Source: Halorussus gelatinilyticus (lineage in GTDB: Archaea > Halobacteriota > Halobacteria > Halobacteriales > Haladaptataceae). From it: 64,000 nucleotides of DNA. The stretch lies in assembly GCF_023238445.1 (NCBI RefSeq), contig NZ_CP096658.1, positions 3,348,001 to 3,412,000 of the forward strand. Reading direction: 5' to 3'. Within the stretch, counting starts at the first letter, position 1; each line of letters begins with the position of its first letter. Below the pieces are notes generated by a model. The model saw only the letters and a program-made list of their open reading frames with translations. It searched no databases and was not told where the DNA came from. Positions 8,356 to 16,091 of the stretch are shown one piece after another. The translations under genes were made by a program, and so were the position numbers.

Positions 8356-8901
8356 ATGGTATCCGTCGATACGGACCTCGCTGACGAGTTATCCCACCAC
8401 GACGACGACTTCACCGCCCGCGACCTCGTGCAGTACCTCGAACGCCACCACCCCGTCGAGGGACCGGGTGTTCCCCGCGACCTCGTGGAGGCCTACGCCG
8501 ACGAACTGGAGTACGACCGCGAGCGATTCGACACCTCGCTGGACGGCCGCCTCACCGACGCGCAGTCGTGGCAACCCGGCGATAGACTCTACCGAATCGG
8601 CGAGAACGTCAGCGTCTACCCGCCGTCGTGGCACGAGCGACTCGCCGACACGACCGATCTCTCGGACTACGTGGACGTGATGCTAGAGAGCGTGAGAGCG
8701 CCCGAAGGCGTGGAGGTAGACCGGAGCGACCTCGGGGTCTCACAGGCCGACCTCCTGACCGCGGTCGAGATAATCGGCGAGATAGACCGCGGCGAGGCCA
8801 AGAACCTCCTGAAGAGCCAGCGACTGGAGGGGAGTATCGTCCTCTACGCGTTCCAGAATCCCGAGGAACTGGTCCGCCTGCCGAGAGAGGAGTCGGAGTA
8901 G
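8356..8901 (+). CDS. Conserved haloarchaeal protein of unknown function
   Basis: A 181-residue acidic protein (MVSVDTDLADELSHHDDDFT...) from ATG 8356. It is mostly alpha-helical by eye, without membrane segments, Cys residues or a recognisable catalytic motif. The central part (RIGENVSVYPPSWHERL) and the C-terminal QADLLTAVEIIGEIDRGEAKNLL look like conserved helices. An AT-rich ATCTTACG lies about 40 nt before the start. Stop codons of this gene and the convergent hydrolase abut (8901/8902). I do not recognise its function. Confidence 0.75.
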   Translation: MVSVDTDLADELSHHDDDFTARDLVQYLERHHPVEGPGVPRDLVEAYADELEYDRERFDTSLDGRLTDAQSWQPGDRLYRIGENVSVYPPSWHERLADTTDLSDYVDVMLESVRAPEGVEVDRSDLGVSQADLLTAVEIIGEIDRGEAKNLLKSQRLEGSIVLYAFQNPEELVRLPREESE

Positions 8902-9828
8902 CTATCCCTCGCAGAACTCGACCAAGAGGTCGTTGACTCGCTCCGGGCGGTCGTTCTGGACCCAGTGGCTCGCGCCGGGGAATCGCTCGACCCGGACGTC
9001 CGAGACGTACTCGTTCATCCCTTCGGTCAGTTCGGTGCCGAGCGCCACGTCCTCCTCGCCCCATATCAGCAGGGTCGGCACGCGGAGGCGGCGCTGGCGC
9101 TCGCCCCCGCCGACGAGTCGGCGCACCTCCTCGACCAGATTCTGGCGGAGGAGCGCGCGGTAGTAGTTTATCGCCGAACCGAGCGCGCCCGGCCGGGCCG
9201 CGGCCTCGCGGTAGCGCCGCAGGTCCTCGTCGTCGAACGTGCCGGGGTTCGAACTCTCTCGGAGGAGTCGGCCGACGCCGAAGGCGTTTCGCGCGCCGAG
9301 CAGGGTCTCGGGAATCGCGGGCATCTGAAACCAGAGCATGTACCACGACCGCCGCCACTGCTCGGGGTTTCGCTTGAGTTCGTCTCGGAACCGCTCGGGG
9401 TGGGGCGCGTTCAGGACGGCGAGTCGGGAGACGCGCTCGGGGCGGCGAATCGCGGTCTCCCACGCTACCGCGCCGCCCCAGTCGTGGCCGACGACCGCGG
9501 CCTCCTCGCGGCCGAGGTGGTCGATGAGGTTCACCACGTCGCCGACCAACGCCTCCATCCGATAGCTGTCGAGACCGTGGGGCTTCTCCGAGCGATTGTA
9601 ACCGCGCATGTCGGGCGCGACGACGCGGAACCCCGCGTCGGCGAGCGCGGGAATCTGCTCGCGCCACGAGTACCAGAATTCGGGGAAGCCGTGGAGCAGG
9701 ACGACGAGCGGGTCCGCCTCGTCGCCCGCCGCGACGTAGTGCAGGCGCACGTCGCCGACGACGGCCTGCTCGTGGCTCCACGGTCGGTCGGCGTCGCTCG
9801 GGGTTCGCTGGCGTCCCTCGGTTGCCAT
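8902..9828 (-). CDS. Alpha/beta hydrolase, epoxide-hydrolase type
   Basis: A 308-residue alpha/beta-hydrolase. HGFPEFWYSW holds the oxyanion HGxP motif, VVGHDWGG carries the Asp nucleophile characteristic of epoxide hydrolases and haloalkane dehalogenases, GEEDVAL the acid region, and GASHWVQNDRPE the catalytic His. The cap region contains tyrosines (YMLWF, NYYRALL) of the kind that activate the epoxide oxygen. Soluble, no signal peptide. The substrate cannot be told from sequence. It is convergent with the upstream gene and divergent from the next. Confidence 0.85.
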   Translation of the reverse strand: MATEGRQRTPSDADRPWSHEQAVVGDVRLHYVAAGDEADPLVVLLHGFPEFWYSWREQIPALADAGFRVVAPDMRGYNRSEKPHGLDSYRMEALVGDVVNLIDHLGREEAAVVGHDWGGAVAWETAIRRPERVSRLAVLNAPHPERFRDELKRNPEQWRRSWYMLWFQMPAIPETLLGARNAFGVGRLLRESSNPGTFDDEDLRRYREAAARPGALGSAINYYRALLRQNLVEEVRRLVGGGERQRRLRVPTLLIWGEEDVALGTELTEGMNEYVSDVRVERFPGASHWVQNDRPERVNDLLVEFCEG

Positions 9829-9881
9829 ACCGAACCTCCGTTCGGCGAACGATTAAACGTTGAGGCGGTCGAGGGGCCGCT

Positions 9882-10319
9882 ATGACCGAGGCTGACGAAT
9901 CTGTGACCGACGGTTCCGAGGTTCTGGCCGACGATTCGGACCCCTTCGCGGCCCCCATCGACACCGTGCGTCCGAGTCAACTCTACTTGAACGGTCTGAA
10001 ACTCTCGTTCGTGACCCAGTGGTTCGACTTCGCGGACCCGAGCTACGAGTCGCTCCCGGTTCGGAACGTCGGCGGTGACTGGATGCTGACCGACGGCCAC
10101 ACCCGAGCGTTCGTCGCGTACCTCTCGGGAGCCGAGGAGTTGCAGGTCCATCGAGACCCCGACGACCTGCCGATGGACGTGTATCGCGAGTGCCTCAGAT
10201 GGTGCGACGAGGAGGGCGTCACCGAAATCGCGGACCTCGCGGGGCGCGCGCTAAACGACGAGGACTTCGAAGAAAAGTGGGTCGAGCGGTGTCGGGCGTT
10301 CGCCGACGAGCGACCGTAG
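9882..10319 (+). CDS. Hypothetical protein with a ParB-like N-terminal segment
   Basis: A 145-residue acidic protein. Residues about 25-90 read DTVRPSQLYLN ... LPVRNVGGDWMLTDGHTRAFVAYLSG, which resembles the ParB/sulfiredoxin pattern (position-setting LxPSQL then V.....LxDGHTRaxAa). The rest is helical with Trp and Cys (YRECLRWCDEEG). TTAAAC sits about 26 nt before the ATG (9853-9858), suggesting a leaderless transcript. ParB-like folds occur in DNA-binding, CTPase and small-molecule roles; no specific function can be assigned. Confidence 0.65.
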   Translation: MTEADESVTDGSEVLADDSDPFAAPIDTVRPSQLYLNGLKLSFVTQWFDFADPSYESLPVRNVGGDWMLTDGHTRAFVAYLSGAEELQVHRDPDDLPMDVYRECLRWCDEEGVTEIADLAGRALNDEDFEEKWVERCRAFADERP

Positions 10320-10344
10320 AGCGCGTTCGCGGAGTCGAGTCGCG

Positions 10345-11022
10345 TTACGCTTCGGTCGTCGTCTGGTTCCCGTCGTCGCCGAACGTCAGGTCGGTGGCGT
10401 CGTACTCGATGATGACGTAGCCGGTGTCGATGACGGCCGAGCCGTTCTGCGTGTACGGACCGTCGGCCTCGGGGAACTCGTACTGCCGGTTGTCGTTCGT
10501 GTCCTGATGGGCCATGGCGACCAGCGTCTGGCTGTTGTTGACGGTGCCGTTCAGTTCGACGACCACGTTGCTGTGGACGCCGGGTTCGAGGTACGTCGAG
10601 TTACCGACGACGCTACCGACCTCGACTTGGCCCTCGGTGGCGTACTCACCGGTCGCGTTCTGCGCTTGGTGGACGACGAGGAAGCCGCCCTCGGGGACGA
10701 CGACGCGCTCGATGAGCACGCTCGTCGTGTTCGGCTCACCGTTGGTGAAGGTGTAGCCCGCGGTCTGGTTCAGGAACGTGATTCGGGCCGACTCGGCCCC
10801 GACCTGTCCTTCGGCCGTCGTGGTCTCCTGCATCGTCGTCTCTTCCATCGTCGTCTCGTCGGCCGTCGTCTCGACGGTCTCGTTGGCCGCCGTCGTCGTC
10901 TCTGTCTCCTGTGCGAGCGGTGCCTCGTCGGTCGCGGCCGGACCGGACCCGACCGCGAGCGCGGCCGAGGTGCCGACGACCATCAGCGCGGCGATAGCGA
11001 GTACTACTGTCTTGCGTGTCAT
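10345..11022 (-). CDS. Secreted DUF7282-type surface protein
   Basis: A 225-residue protein with a Sec-type signal peptide (MTRKTVVLAIAALMVVGTSAALAV, residues 1-24), a Thr/Glu-rich linker (about 40-72) likely to be glycosylated, and a beta-sandwich domain (about 80-215). Conserved elements GGFLVVHQAQ, SVVGNSTYLEPGVHSNVVVEL and LVAMAHQDTNDNRQYEF match the repeated domain seen in many haloarchaeal surface proteins (DUF7282, from memory). No C-terminal PGF anchor or membrane helix is visible, so it may be released or attached by other means. Confidence 0.78.
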   Translation of the reverse strand: MTRKTVVLAIAALMVVGTSAALAVGSGPAATDEAPLAQETETTTAANETVETTADETTMEETTMQETTTAEGQVGAESARITFLNQTAGYTFTNGEPNTTSVLIERVVVPEGGFLVVHQAQNATGEYATEGQVEVGSVVGNSTYLEPGVHSNVVVELNGTVNNSQTLVAMAHQDTNDNRQYEFPEADGPYTQNGSAVIDTGYVIIEYDATDLTFGDDGNQTTTEA

Positions 11023-11216
11023 GAGTCTCCGTCCGAACCCACGCTGTTCGACGGGAAGAACGTGTCAATCGTTCAGACGGCGAACGGAGCGATACTCGGT
11101 GCTAGGTCCGGACTGAAACCCCGTAATCGCCGAATTGTCGCGGAACGGTCGGGAGGGTTCTCCCGCCGGAACTCGCGGCGTCGAACGGGTCTAGCGACCC
11201 GTGAGCGGGTCCGGAG

Positions 11217-11552
11217 TCACCACGACGGCGGTTGGAGACCGGCCGCCTCCAGCAGGTCCTTCCAGCGTTGCTGAATCGTCAGTCGGGCGACGCCGACGGC
11301 CTCGGCGACTTCACTCTGCGAGCGCTGGTCTCCCTCGATGAGCGACCCCGCGTAGAGGCTGGCCGCGACGACCGCGCGCCGGGAGTCGGCGTCGCGGTCG
11401 TTCGGCGCGTCCCACTCCGAGACGGTCGTGAGGAAGAGGTCGGTCGCCCGCGAGCGAGCGGCGGTGTCCAGCCCCAGTCGGTCGGCGCACTCCTCGATTT
11501 CCGCCAGCCACCGCTCGTTTTCGACGTGGTCGCGTGCCCGATACACGACCAC
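11217..11552 (-). CDS. TFIIB-like cyclin-fold protein, single repeat
   Basis: A 111-residue protein with GTG start. The C-terminal part (RRAVVAASLYAGSLI ... RSQSEVAEAVGVARLTIQQRWKDLL) matches the second cyclin repeat of archaeal TFB, including the DNA-contacting helix-turn-helix. There is no zinc ribbon, no B-finger and only one cyclin-like unit, against about 300 residues in full TFB. It may be a small regulator that competes at promoters, or a reduced relic. It ends at 11217, 194 nt upstream of the start of the surface-protein gene. Likely DNA-binding; role uncertain. Confidence 0.7.
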   Translation of the reverse strand: MVVYRARDHVENERWLAEIEECADRLGLDTAARSRATDLFLTTVSEWDAPNDRDADSRRAVVAASLYAGSLIEGDQRSQSEVAEAVGVARLTIQQRWKDLLEAAGLQPPSW

Positions 11553-11787
11553 TGTTTGCGAGCGGATTTACATAAGCGTCTCGCCGTAGGCGGCGGTTCG
11601 TCGGCGGTGTCCTCTCAGCCGGGAAGAACAACTCTACGTTCCCTCAAGATTGGTTGCGAATCTTCAAGCGCCGATTTTCGGTTCTCCGTCCGCTGGCGCG
11701 CGGACCGTCGCGCTCGGATGTGAGCGCGACGGTCGCGCTCCGAGAGAACGACAGGTTCTTGTCGCCCTCGCCGGAACGTGAGATTGC

Positions 11788-11872
11788 GCGCGGGTTGCCA
11801 AGCCAGGCCAACGGCGTAGCGCTTAGGACGCTATCCCGTAGGGGTCCGCCGGTTCAAATCCGGTCCCGCGCA
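11788..11872 (+). tRNA. tRNA-Leu (anticodon UAG)
   Basis: Acceptor strands GCGCGGG (11788-11794) and CCCGCGC (11865-11871) pair perfectly, with A as discriminator and no encoded CCA. The D-arm GCC...GGC, anticodon arm TAGCG-CTTAGGA-CGCTA with anticodon TAG, a long class II variable arm (CCC GTAG GGG) and T-arm CCGG-TTCAAAT-CCGG are all present. The long variable arm and A73 fit leucine tRNA. Confidence 0.95.
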
Positions 11873-11909
11873 CTGAACGAATTTTCGAGCGAAGCGAGAA
11901 CCGAGTGAG

Positions 11910-12007
11910 GGAGCAGGACGGATTCGAATCCTGCAAGTCGCAGGCCCGGAACGGCGATTCGCGCCGCACGCCCGGAACGTCTTGCTCCGGTTCAAATCCG
12001 GTCCCGC
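11910..12007 (+). ncRNA. Candidate structured RNA or tRNA-derived element downstream of tRNA-Leu
   Basis: GGAGCAGGAC (11910-11919) can pair with GTCTTGCTCC (11979-11988) over ten positions with one G-U. Inside lie two further hairpins, the palindrome GGATTCGAATCC (11920-11931) and CGGCG-ATTCG-CGCCG (11952-11966). Immediately after comes a perfect 21-nt copy (11987-12007) of the T-arm/acceptor end of the tRNA-Leu (11849-11869). No 5' tRNA half is present. It may be a processed RNA cotranscribed with the tRNA, or a decayed attachment site. The remainder of the 11873-12198 gap shows no coding signal. Confidence 0.4.
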
Positions 12008-12198
12008 AGATTCCCGCAGTCGTGATAGACGAGAGGGCTGTTCCGTGCCACCTCCTCGACAGTTCCCGATTGGCTATCGTTAGATTTTCCGCCTATTCGT
12101 TCCGGAAATAATAGTTGAACCGAGGGTCGAGCGACGAGAGTATCAACGATGAAACTCTCCGACATGCTTTTGCCACATCCGTACGTCTCGAATTAGAC

Positions 12199-12723
12199 AT
12201 GTTCGACGACCGGAGAGACGAGGGGGTTCGCTGGCGGGCGGTCGCCCGAGCGAGCGCCCTGCTCCTCGGGAGTCTAGTCGCCGTCGTGGGGTTCGTCGCG
12301 GCGACCGCCAGCCTCGTCGCGGGGTTCGGCGTGGCGAAACCGCACGCGCTCCGATTCGGCGTCCTGTTCGGGGGCGTCTCCCTGTTGGCGGGGTTTCTCG
12401 CGCTGTTCGGGCAGTGTCCCGACGCCGCCCGCTCCGGACCGCTCGCGGGCGTCGGCACCGCGGTCGCGGGCGTCGGGGTCGTTCTGTTCTGGACCGCCGA
12501 GTGGTCCGGGCGCGTCGGCCAGTTGCCAACCGTGGCGATCGGGACCTACGCGCTCGGCGTGCTGACGCTGTTCGGCGCGGGATTCCGGACCACGCCGAGC
12601 GACGACGAGGGCGAGACCGACCGCCGCGGGTCGGACACGCTCGGCGGGAGCGTCGAATCCGTCGTGACCGCGACTGAAGAGGAGCGAGCGTCCGACGGCG
12701 ACGGGAGCGACGAGCGGACGTAA
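12199..12723 (+). CDS. Conserved haloarchaeal four-helix membrane protein
   Basis: A 174-residue membrane protein from ATG 12199 (MFDDRRDEG); a longer upstream frame exists but has no hydrophobic or conserved content. Four membrane helices: about residues 19-45, 51-70, 79-100 and 107-125. The last 45 residues are cytoplasmic, acidic and low in complexity (SDDEGETDRRGS...). No catalytic motif. The ATG directly follows AATTAGAC and may be leaderless. I do not recognise a function; the neighbouring dacZ operon starts 174 nt later. Confidence 0.75.
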   Translation: MFDDRRDEGVRWRAVARASALLLGSLVAVVGFVAATASLVAGFGVAKPHALRFGVLFGGVSLLAGFLALFGQCPDAARSGPLAGVGTAVAGVGVVLFWTAEWSGRVGQLPTVAIGTYALGVLTLFGAGFRTTPSDDEGETDRRGSDTLGGSVESVVTATEEERASDGDGSDERT

Positions 12724-12896
12724 CACTTCCGACCGCTGGCATCATCCCGTCGTCGCGCTCGGCAGTCGGCCGCGCGTTGGCCCGCGCTACTCGCCGACGC
12801 CGGGCGGTCGTCGGGGACGTATCCGACCACGACCTAACAGTTCGGGTATGTATCCCCCCACAAACCTTTTCTCCGGTCACTGAGTCGTTTCGGGTA

Positions 12897-13712
12897 ATGG
12901 CTGACCTGAACGAACTCTTGGGGGACGTGACGGAGGACGCCGACGCCGTCTTCCTGTTCTCACCCAGCGGGTCCTACTACGACCGGTACGGGGACTTGGA
13001 CGACGACGCGGACCTCGTCGTCGTCGGTCCCGAGAACTCGGTCGGTGCCGACACGTTCGTGGAGTTGCCCTTGGAGTTCGACGACGTACGCGAGCGCATC
13101 CGGTTCGGAATCGAAGGCGGAATGGAGCAGGGCGTCGTCGAGGACGGCGACGTAGTGGTCTGTGTGGTGAGCATGTTCGACGAGGGCACCGACACGGTGA
13201 CCCGCGCGCGGGCCAACGACTCCATCCACTCGGGCGTCTACGACCTGTTCGCCAACTCGCGGGGCGACCCCGGCGTCATCCGCGACGTGTTCGAGGTCGC
13301 CATCGAACTCGGGAAGAAGGGCCAGAAGGGCAAGCCGGTCGGCGCGCTGTTCGTCGTCGGCGACGCCGGGAAGGTGATGAACAAGTCCCGGCCGCTCAGT
13401 TACAACCCCTTCGAGAAGTCCCACGTCCACGTCGGCGACCCCATCGTGAACGTGATGCTCAAGGAGTTCTCCCGTCTCGACGGCGCGTTCGTCATCTCCG
13501 ACGCGGGCAAAATCGTCTCGGCCTATCGGTATCTCGAACCATCCGCCGAGGGCGTGGACATCCCCAAGGGTCTCGGCGCGCGCCACATGGCGGCCGGAGC
13601 CGTCACGCGTGAGACCAACGCGACGGCCATCGTCCTCTCGGAGAGCGACGGGTTGGTCCGGGCGTTCAAGGGCGGCGAACTGGTGCTCGAACTCGACCCG
13701 GAGGAGTACTGA
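12897..13712 (+). CDS. dacZ: Diadenylate cyclase DacZ (c-di-AMP synthase)
   Basis: A 271-residue protein with the archaeal DacZ layout: a PK-like N-terminal domain (about 1-120) and a C-terminal DisA_N/DAC domain. The DAC signatures are DGAFVISDAGKI (DGA at 195-197) and GARHMAAGAVTRETNATAIVLSES (the RHR-type motif region at 227-240). The family condenses two ATP to c-di-AMP, a ligand that controls osmotic balance and is essential in Haloferax. Start at 12897 follows a GGGTA and is the first Met before MADLNELLGD. The next gene, an MscS-type channel, overlaps by one base. Confidence 0.93.
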   Translation: MADLNELLGDVTEDADAVFLFSPSGSYYDRYGDLDDDADLVVVGPENSVGADTFVELPLEFDDVRERIRFGIEGGMEQGVVEDGDVVVCVVSMFDEGTDTVTRARANDSIHSGVYDLFANSRGDPGVIRDVFEVAIELGKKGQKGKPVGALFVVGDAGKVMNKSRPLSYNPFEKSHVHVGDPIVNVMLKEFSRLDGAFVISDAGKIVSAYRYLEPSAEGVDIPKGLGARHMAAGAVTRETNATAIVLSESDGLVRAFKGGELVLELDPEEY

Positions 13713-14497
13713 TGGTGGCGATGCAGGTCCAGTGGGAGACGCTTCTCCGCGAGGAGTTCCAGTACTTGCTGGCCCTGCTCATCCTCGTCGTCGGTCTCAT
13801 CGCCGGCTACGTGGTCGGGCGACTGAATCAGCGTCTCTTGACCGCCGCGGGGGTACCCGAAGCGGTCGCGCGAACGCCCTTCGAACGAACTGCCCAGAGC
13901 CTCGGGACCGACACCGTGTCGCTGGTCGCGCGGCTGAGTTCGTGGTTCATCTACGGCGTGGCGGTCCTCATCGCGCTGAACTTCGCCGACCTCCTGAACG
14001 CCCAACTGTTCTGGGCCGGGGTCCTGACGTTCATCCCCGACCTGTTCATCGCCATCCTCGTCTTCATCGTCGGGTTCGTCGTGGCCGACAAGGCCGAACT
14101 CGTCGTCGGCGAGCGCCTGCGGTCGGTCAAACTCCCCGAGGTCGGCGTCCTCCCGCGACTGGTCAAGTACACCATCGTCTATCTGGCCGCGCTGGTCGCC
14201 TTGGGGCAGTTGAAGGTCGCCATCGAGGCACTGCTCATCCTGCTGGCAGCCTACGTCTTCGCGGTCATCCTCTTCGCGGCGGTGGCGTTCCGGGACCTCC
14301 TGCGCTCGTCGGCCGCCGGCGTCTACCTCTTGTTGAACCAACCGTACGGTATCGGCGACGAGGTGCGGGTCGGCGACGACCGCGGCATCGTCCAGGAGGT
14401 GGACGTGTTCGTCACGCACATCGAGAACGACGGCGAGGAGTACATCGTCCCGAACAGCCGCGTCTTCGAAAAGGGTGTCGTCCGCATCCGGGAGTGA
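13712..14497 (+). CDS. MscS-type small-conductance mechanosensitive channel
   Basis: A 261-residue membrane protein. Helices at about 17-38, 68-92, 97-125, 146-166 and 170-193 are followed by the MscS beta domain: AAGVYLLLNQPYGIGDEVRVGDDRGIVQEVDVFVTHI ends in EEYIVPNSRVFEKGVV, the signature lining of the cytoplasmic cage. It is short, with little of the C-terminal cage domain. The ATG overlaps the dacZ stop (TGATG), so translation is probably coupled. MscS channels release solutes on hypo-osmotic shock; coupling to a c-di-AMP synthase points to joint osmotic control. Confidence 0.88.
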   Translation: MVAMQVQWETLLREEFQYLLALLILVVGLIAGYVVGRLNQRLLTAAGVPEAVARTPFERTAQSLGTDTVSLVARLSSWFIYGVAVLIALNFADLLNAQLFWAGVLTFIPDLFIAILVFIVGFVVADKAELVVGERLRSVKLPEVGVLPRLVKYTIVYLAALVALGQLKVAIEALLILLAAYVFAVILFAAVAFRDLLRSSAAGVYLLLNQPYGIGDEVRVGDDRGIVQEVDVFVTHIENDGEEYIVPNSRVFEKGVVRIRE

Positions 14498-14501
14498 GTC
14501 G

Positions 14502-15005
14502 ATGCCCGGCTCTCCCGACCCGGTGCTGGGAAGCGACGCGCTGACGCTCGCGGTCGCCTGCGCTCTCGCCGCGCTGGTCGCCGCCGCACCGTACGGCTTC
14601 CGGGGGTCGCTTCCCCGGCCCGCGGTCCTCGCGGTCGGCGGCGGCGCGGTCTACGCCTGCCTCTGTCTCGCGGTCTGGGCACTCGCGCGACTCGTCACGG
14701 TCGGTCTCCCCGCCGCGGCGGTCGAGCGACCCGCCACGCTCGCGGTCGTCCTCCTCCTGAACGGTTTCGTCATCGCGCTACAGGTGGCAATTCCGTACTA
14801 CGCCTACGCTCGCTGGCGGTTCGTCGCGCCGCTGGCGGGCGCGTTCGCGGCGACGGTCGCGGTACTCGTCCTGTTCCTCAACGTGAACGGCGAGACCGAC
14901 CCCGTGGGACTCTACCCGTTCGTCTTCGGGCCGCCGCTGGTCGTCGCCATCTGCGTCCTCGCGCTCGCGGAAGGCGCTGTGAGACGGGTTCTGCTGGCCG
15001 GGTGA
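14502..15005 (+). CDS. Hypothetical membrane protein in the dacZ operon
   Basis: A 167-residue, very hydrophobic protein starting at ATG 14502, five bases after the MscS stop, so very likely the third gene of the dacZ operon. Five predicted membrane helices: about 11-30, 39-62, 71-98, 103-124 and 139-162. It has no charged catalytic motif or known transporter signature. Because of its place it may act with the channel or in osmotic control, but this is context only. Confidence 0.7.
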   Translation: MPGSPDPVLGSDALTLAVACALAALVAAAPYGFRGSLPRPAVLAVGGGAVYACLCLAVWALARLVTVGLPAAAVERPATLAVVLLLNGFVIALQVAIPYYAYARWRFVAPLAGAFAATVAVLVLFLNVNGETDPVGLYPFVFGPPLVVAICVLALAEGAVRRVLLAG

Positions 15006-15007
15006 AA

Positions 15008-15556
15008 TCAGTCGGCCGACTCCTCGGTCCCCATCGGTTCCGCGGGGACCCCCGCGACCGTCTCGCCGGGCGGCACGTCCTGCGTGACCAGCGAGTTGGC
15101 GGCCACGCTCGCGCCCTCGCCGATTTCGACGCCCGGCAGGACGACGGCTCCCGCGCCTATCATCGCGCGCTCGCCGATTCGGACCTCGCCTGTCCGGTAC
15201 TCGTCCTGCAGGAACTCGTGGCAGAGAATCGTCGCGTCGTAACCCACGATGGCGTGGTCCTCGACCGTGACGAGTTCGGGCCAGAACACGTCCGGCGTCG
15301 ATTCGAGCCCCCACGAGACGCCCTCGCCGACGGTCACGCCGATGCTCCGCAGGAGGAGATTCTTGAGTTTGAGGCTCGGCGAGATGCGCGCGAGGACGAT
15401 GACGACGTAGTTCAGCGCGACCCGGAGCGGACTCTTGGCCGTCGTCCACGATTGGAGGGAGTTGCCCGGCCCTGGCGTGGCGTGGCGGGCGATTCGGTCG
15501 TGGCGGCGGGTAGGGTCGGCGTCTCGCTCGTCTGGCTGGTCGATGTCGTCGGGCAC
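15008..15556 (-). CDS. Left-handed beta-helix acyltransferase
   Basis: A 182-residue protein from a GTG at 15556 ([10 protein letters not shown]); no ATG is nearby, and the long open frame beyond is a shadow of the next gene. The C-terminal half has hexapeptide repeats: [66 protein letters not shown] is the usual end of the CatB/maltose-acetyltransferase branch. Catalytic His is likely the one in ILCHEF. An N-terminal amphipathic or membrane helix ([13 protein letters not shown]) may tether it. Such enzymes O-acetylate sugars or lipids; acceptor unknown. Confidence 0.8.
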   Translation of the reverse strand: MPDDIDQPDERDADPTRRHDRIARHATPGPGNSLQSWTTAKSPLRVALNYVVIVLARISPSLKLKNLLLRSIGVTVGEGVSWGLESTPDVFWPELVTVEDHAIVGYDATILCHEFLQDEYRTGEVRIGERAMIGAGAVVLPGVEIGEGASVAANSLVTQDVPPGETVAGVPAEPMGTEESAD

Positions 15557-15591
15557 GGCCCGTGATTGGTGGGGTTCGGCCTTGAAAGTAG

Positions 15592-15987
15592 CTAGTCCGA
15601 CCGCACGGACTCGGACTGTACGGACTCGCGGTACTCCTCCATCACCTCGAAGTACGGCTCCAAGTCGTCGGCCGCCTCGGTCAGTTCGACCTCGCCCGCC
15701 ATCGGGTCGTAGGTCGCCACCCCGGCGTCCTCGAAGCGCGGGAGATGGGCGTGGTGGAGCATCGCCGCGACGCGCTCGCGCTGGTCGGGCGTCACCTCGT
15801 CGGACGTCGCCTCGACGGGGGTCACCGCGTCGCGTCGGGCCGCGGTCGCTTCCGCGAGTCGGTCGAGGCTCACCGCCTCCTCGAACTCCCGGAGGGCCGC
15901 CAGCGCGCGCCGTCGCTCGCCGTCGCCCAGCAGGTCGAAGGCTTGGTCGGTCGTCAATCGAGACTCGCCTTCGTCGGTCAGGGACAT
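15592..15987 (-). CDS. DUF7344-type winged-helix regulator
   Basis: A 131-residue protein. [21 protein letters not shown] at about 11-31 is the first helix pair of the small haloarchaeal winged-helix domain annotated as DUF7344 (name from memory); the second half [17 protein letters not shown] is its recognition-wing part. Soluble and acidic. Many such regulators occur in haloarchaea with unknown targets. It stands between the acyltransferase and purD, all on the minus strand but with separate gaps. Confidence 0.8.
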   Translation of the reverse strand: MSLTDEGESRLTTDQAFDLLGDGERRRALAALREFEEAVSLDRLAEATAARRDAVTPVEATSDEVTPDQRERVAAMLHHAHLPRFEDAGVATYDPMAGEVELTEAADDLEPYFEVMEEYRESVQSESVRSD

Positions 15988-16091
15988 GGACGGCGAGACG
16001 GGCAGAAACTGTTTTGTTATGGGTCGCCTGCGGCGTCACAAGCGGCGTCTGACCGGGAGAAGCGTGCGTCTACTCGCCCGGAATCGTCCGG

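Noticed and set aside
11910-12007. A second complete tRNA gene
   Set aside because: Only T-arm and acceptor 3' sequence are present; no matching 5' acceptor (GCGGGAC) or D-arm was found.
15557-16039. Long minus-strand extension upstream of the acyltransferase
   Set aside because: It overlaps the DUF7344 regulator in another frame, has Arg-rich low-complexity content and no conserved motif; high GC creates such open frames.
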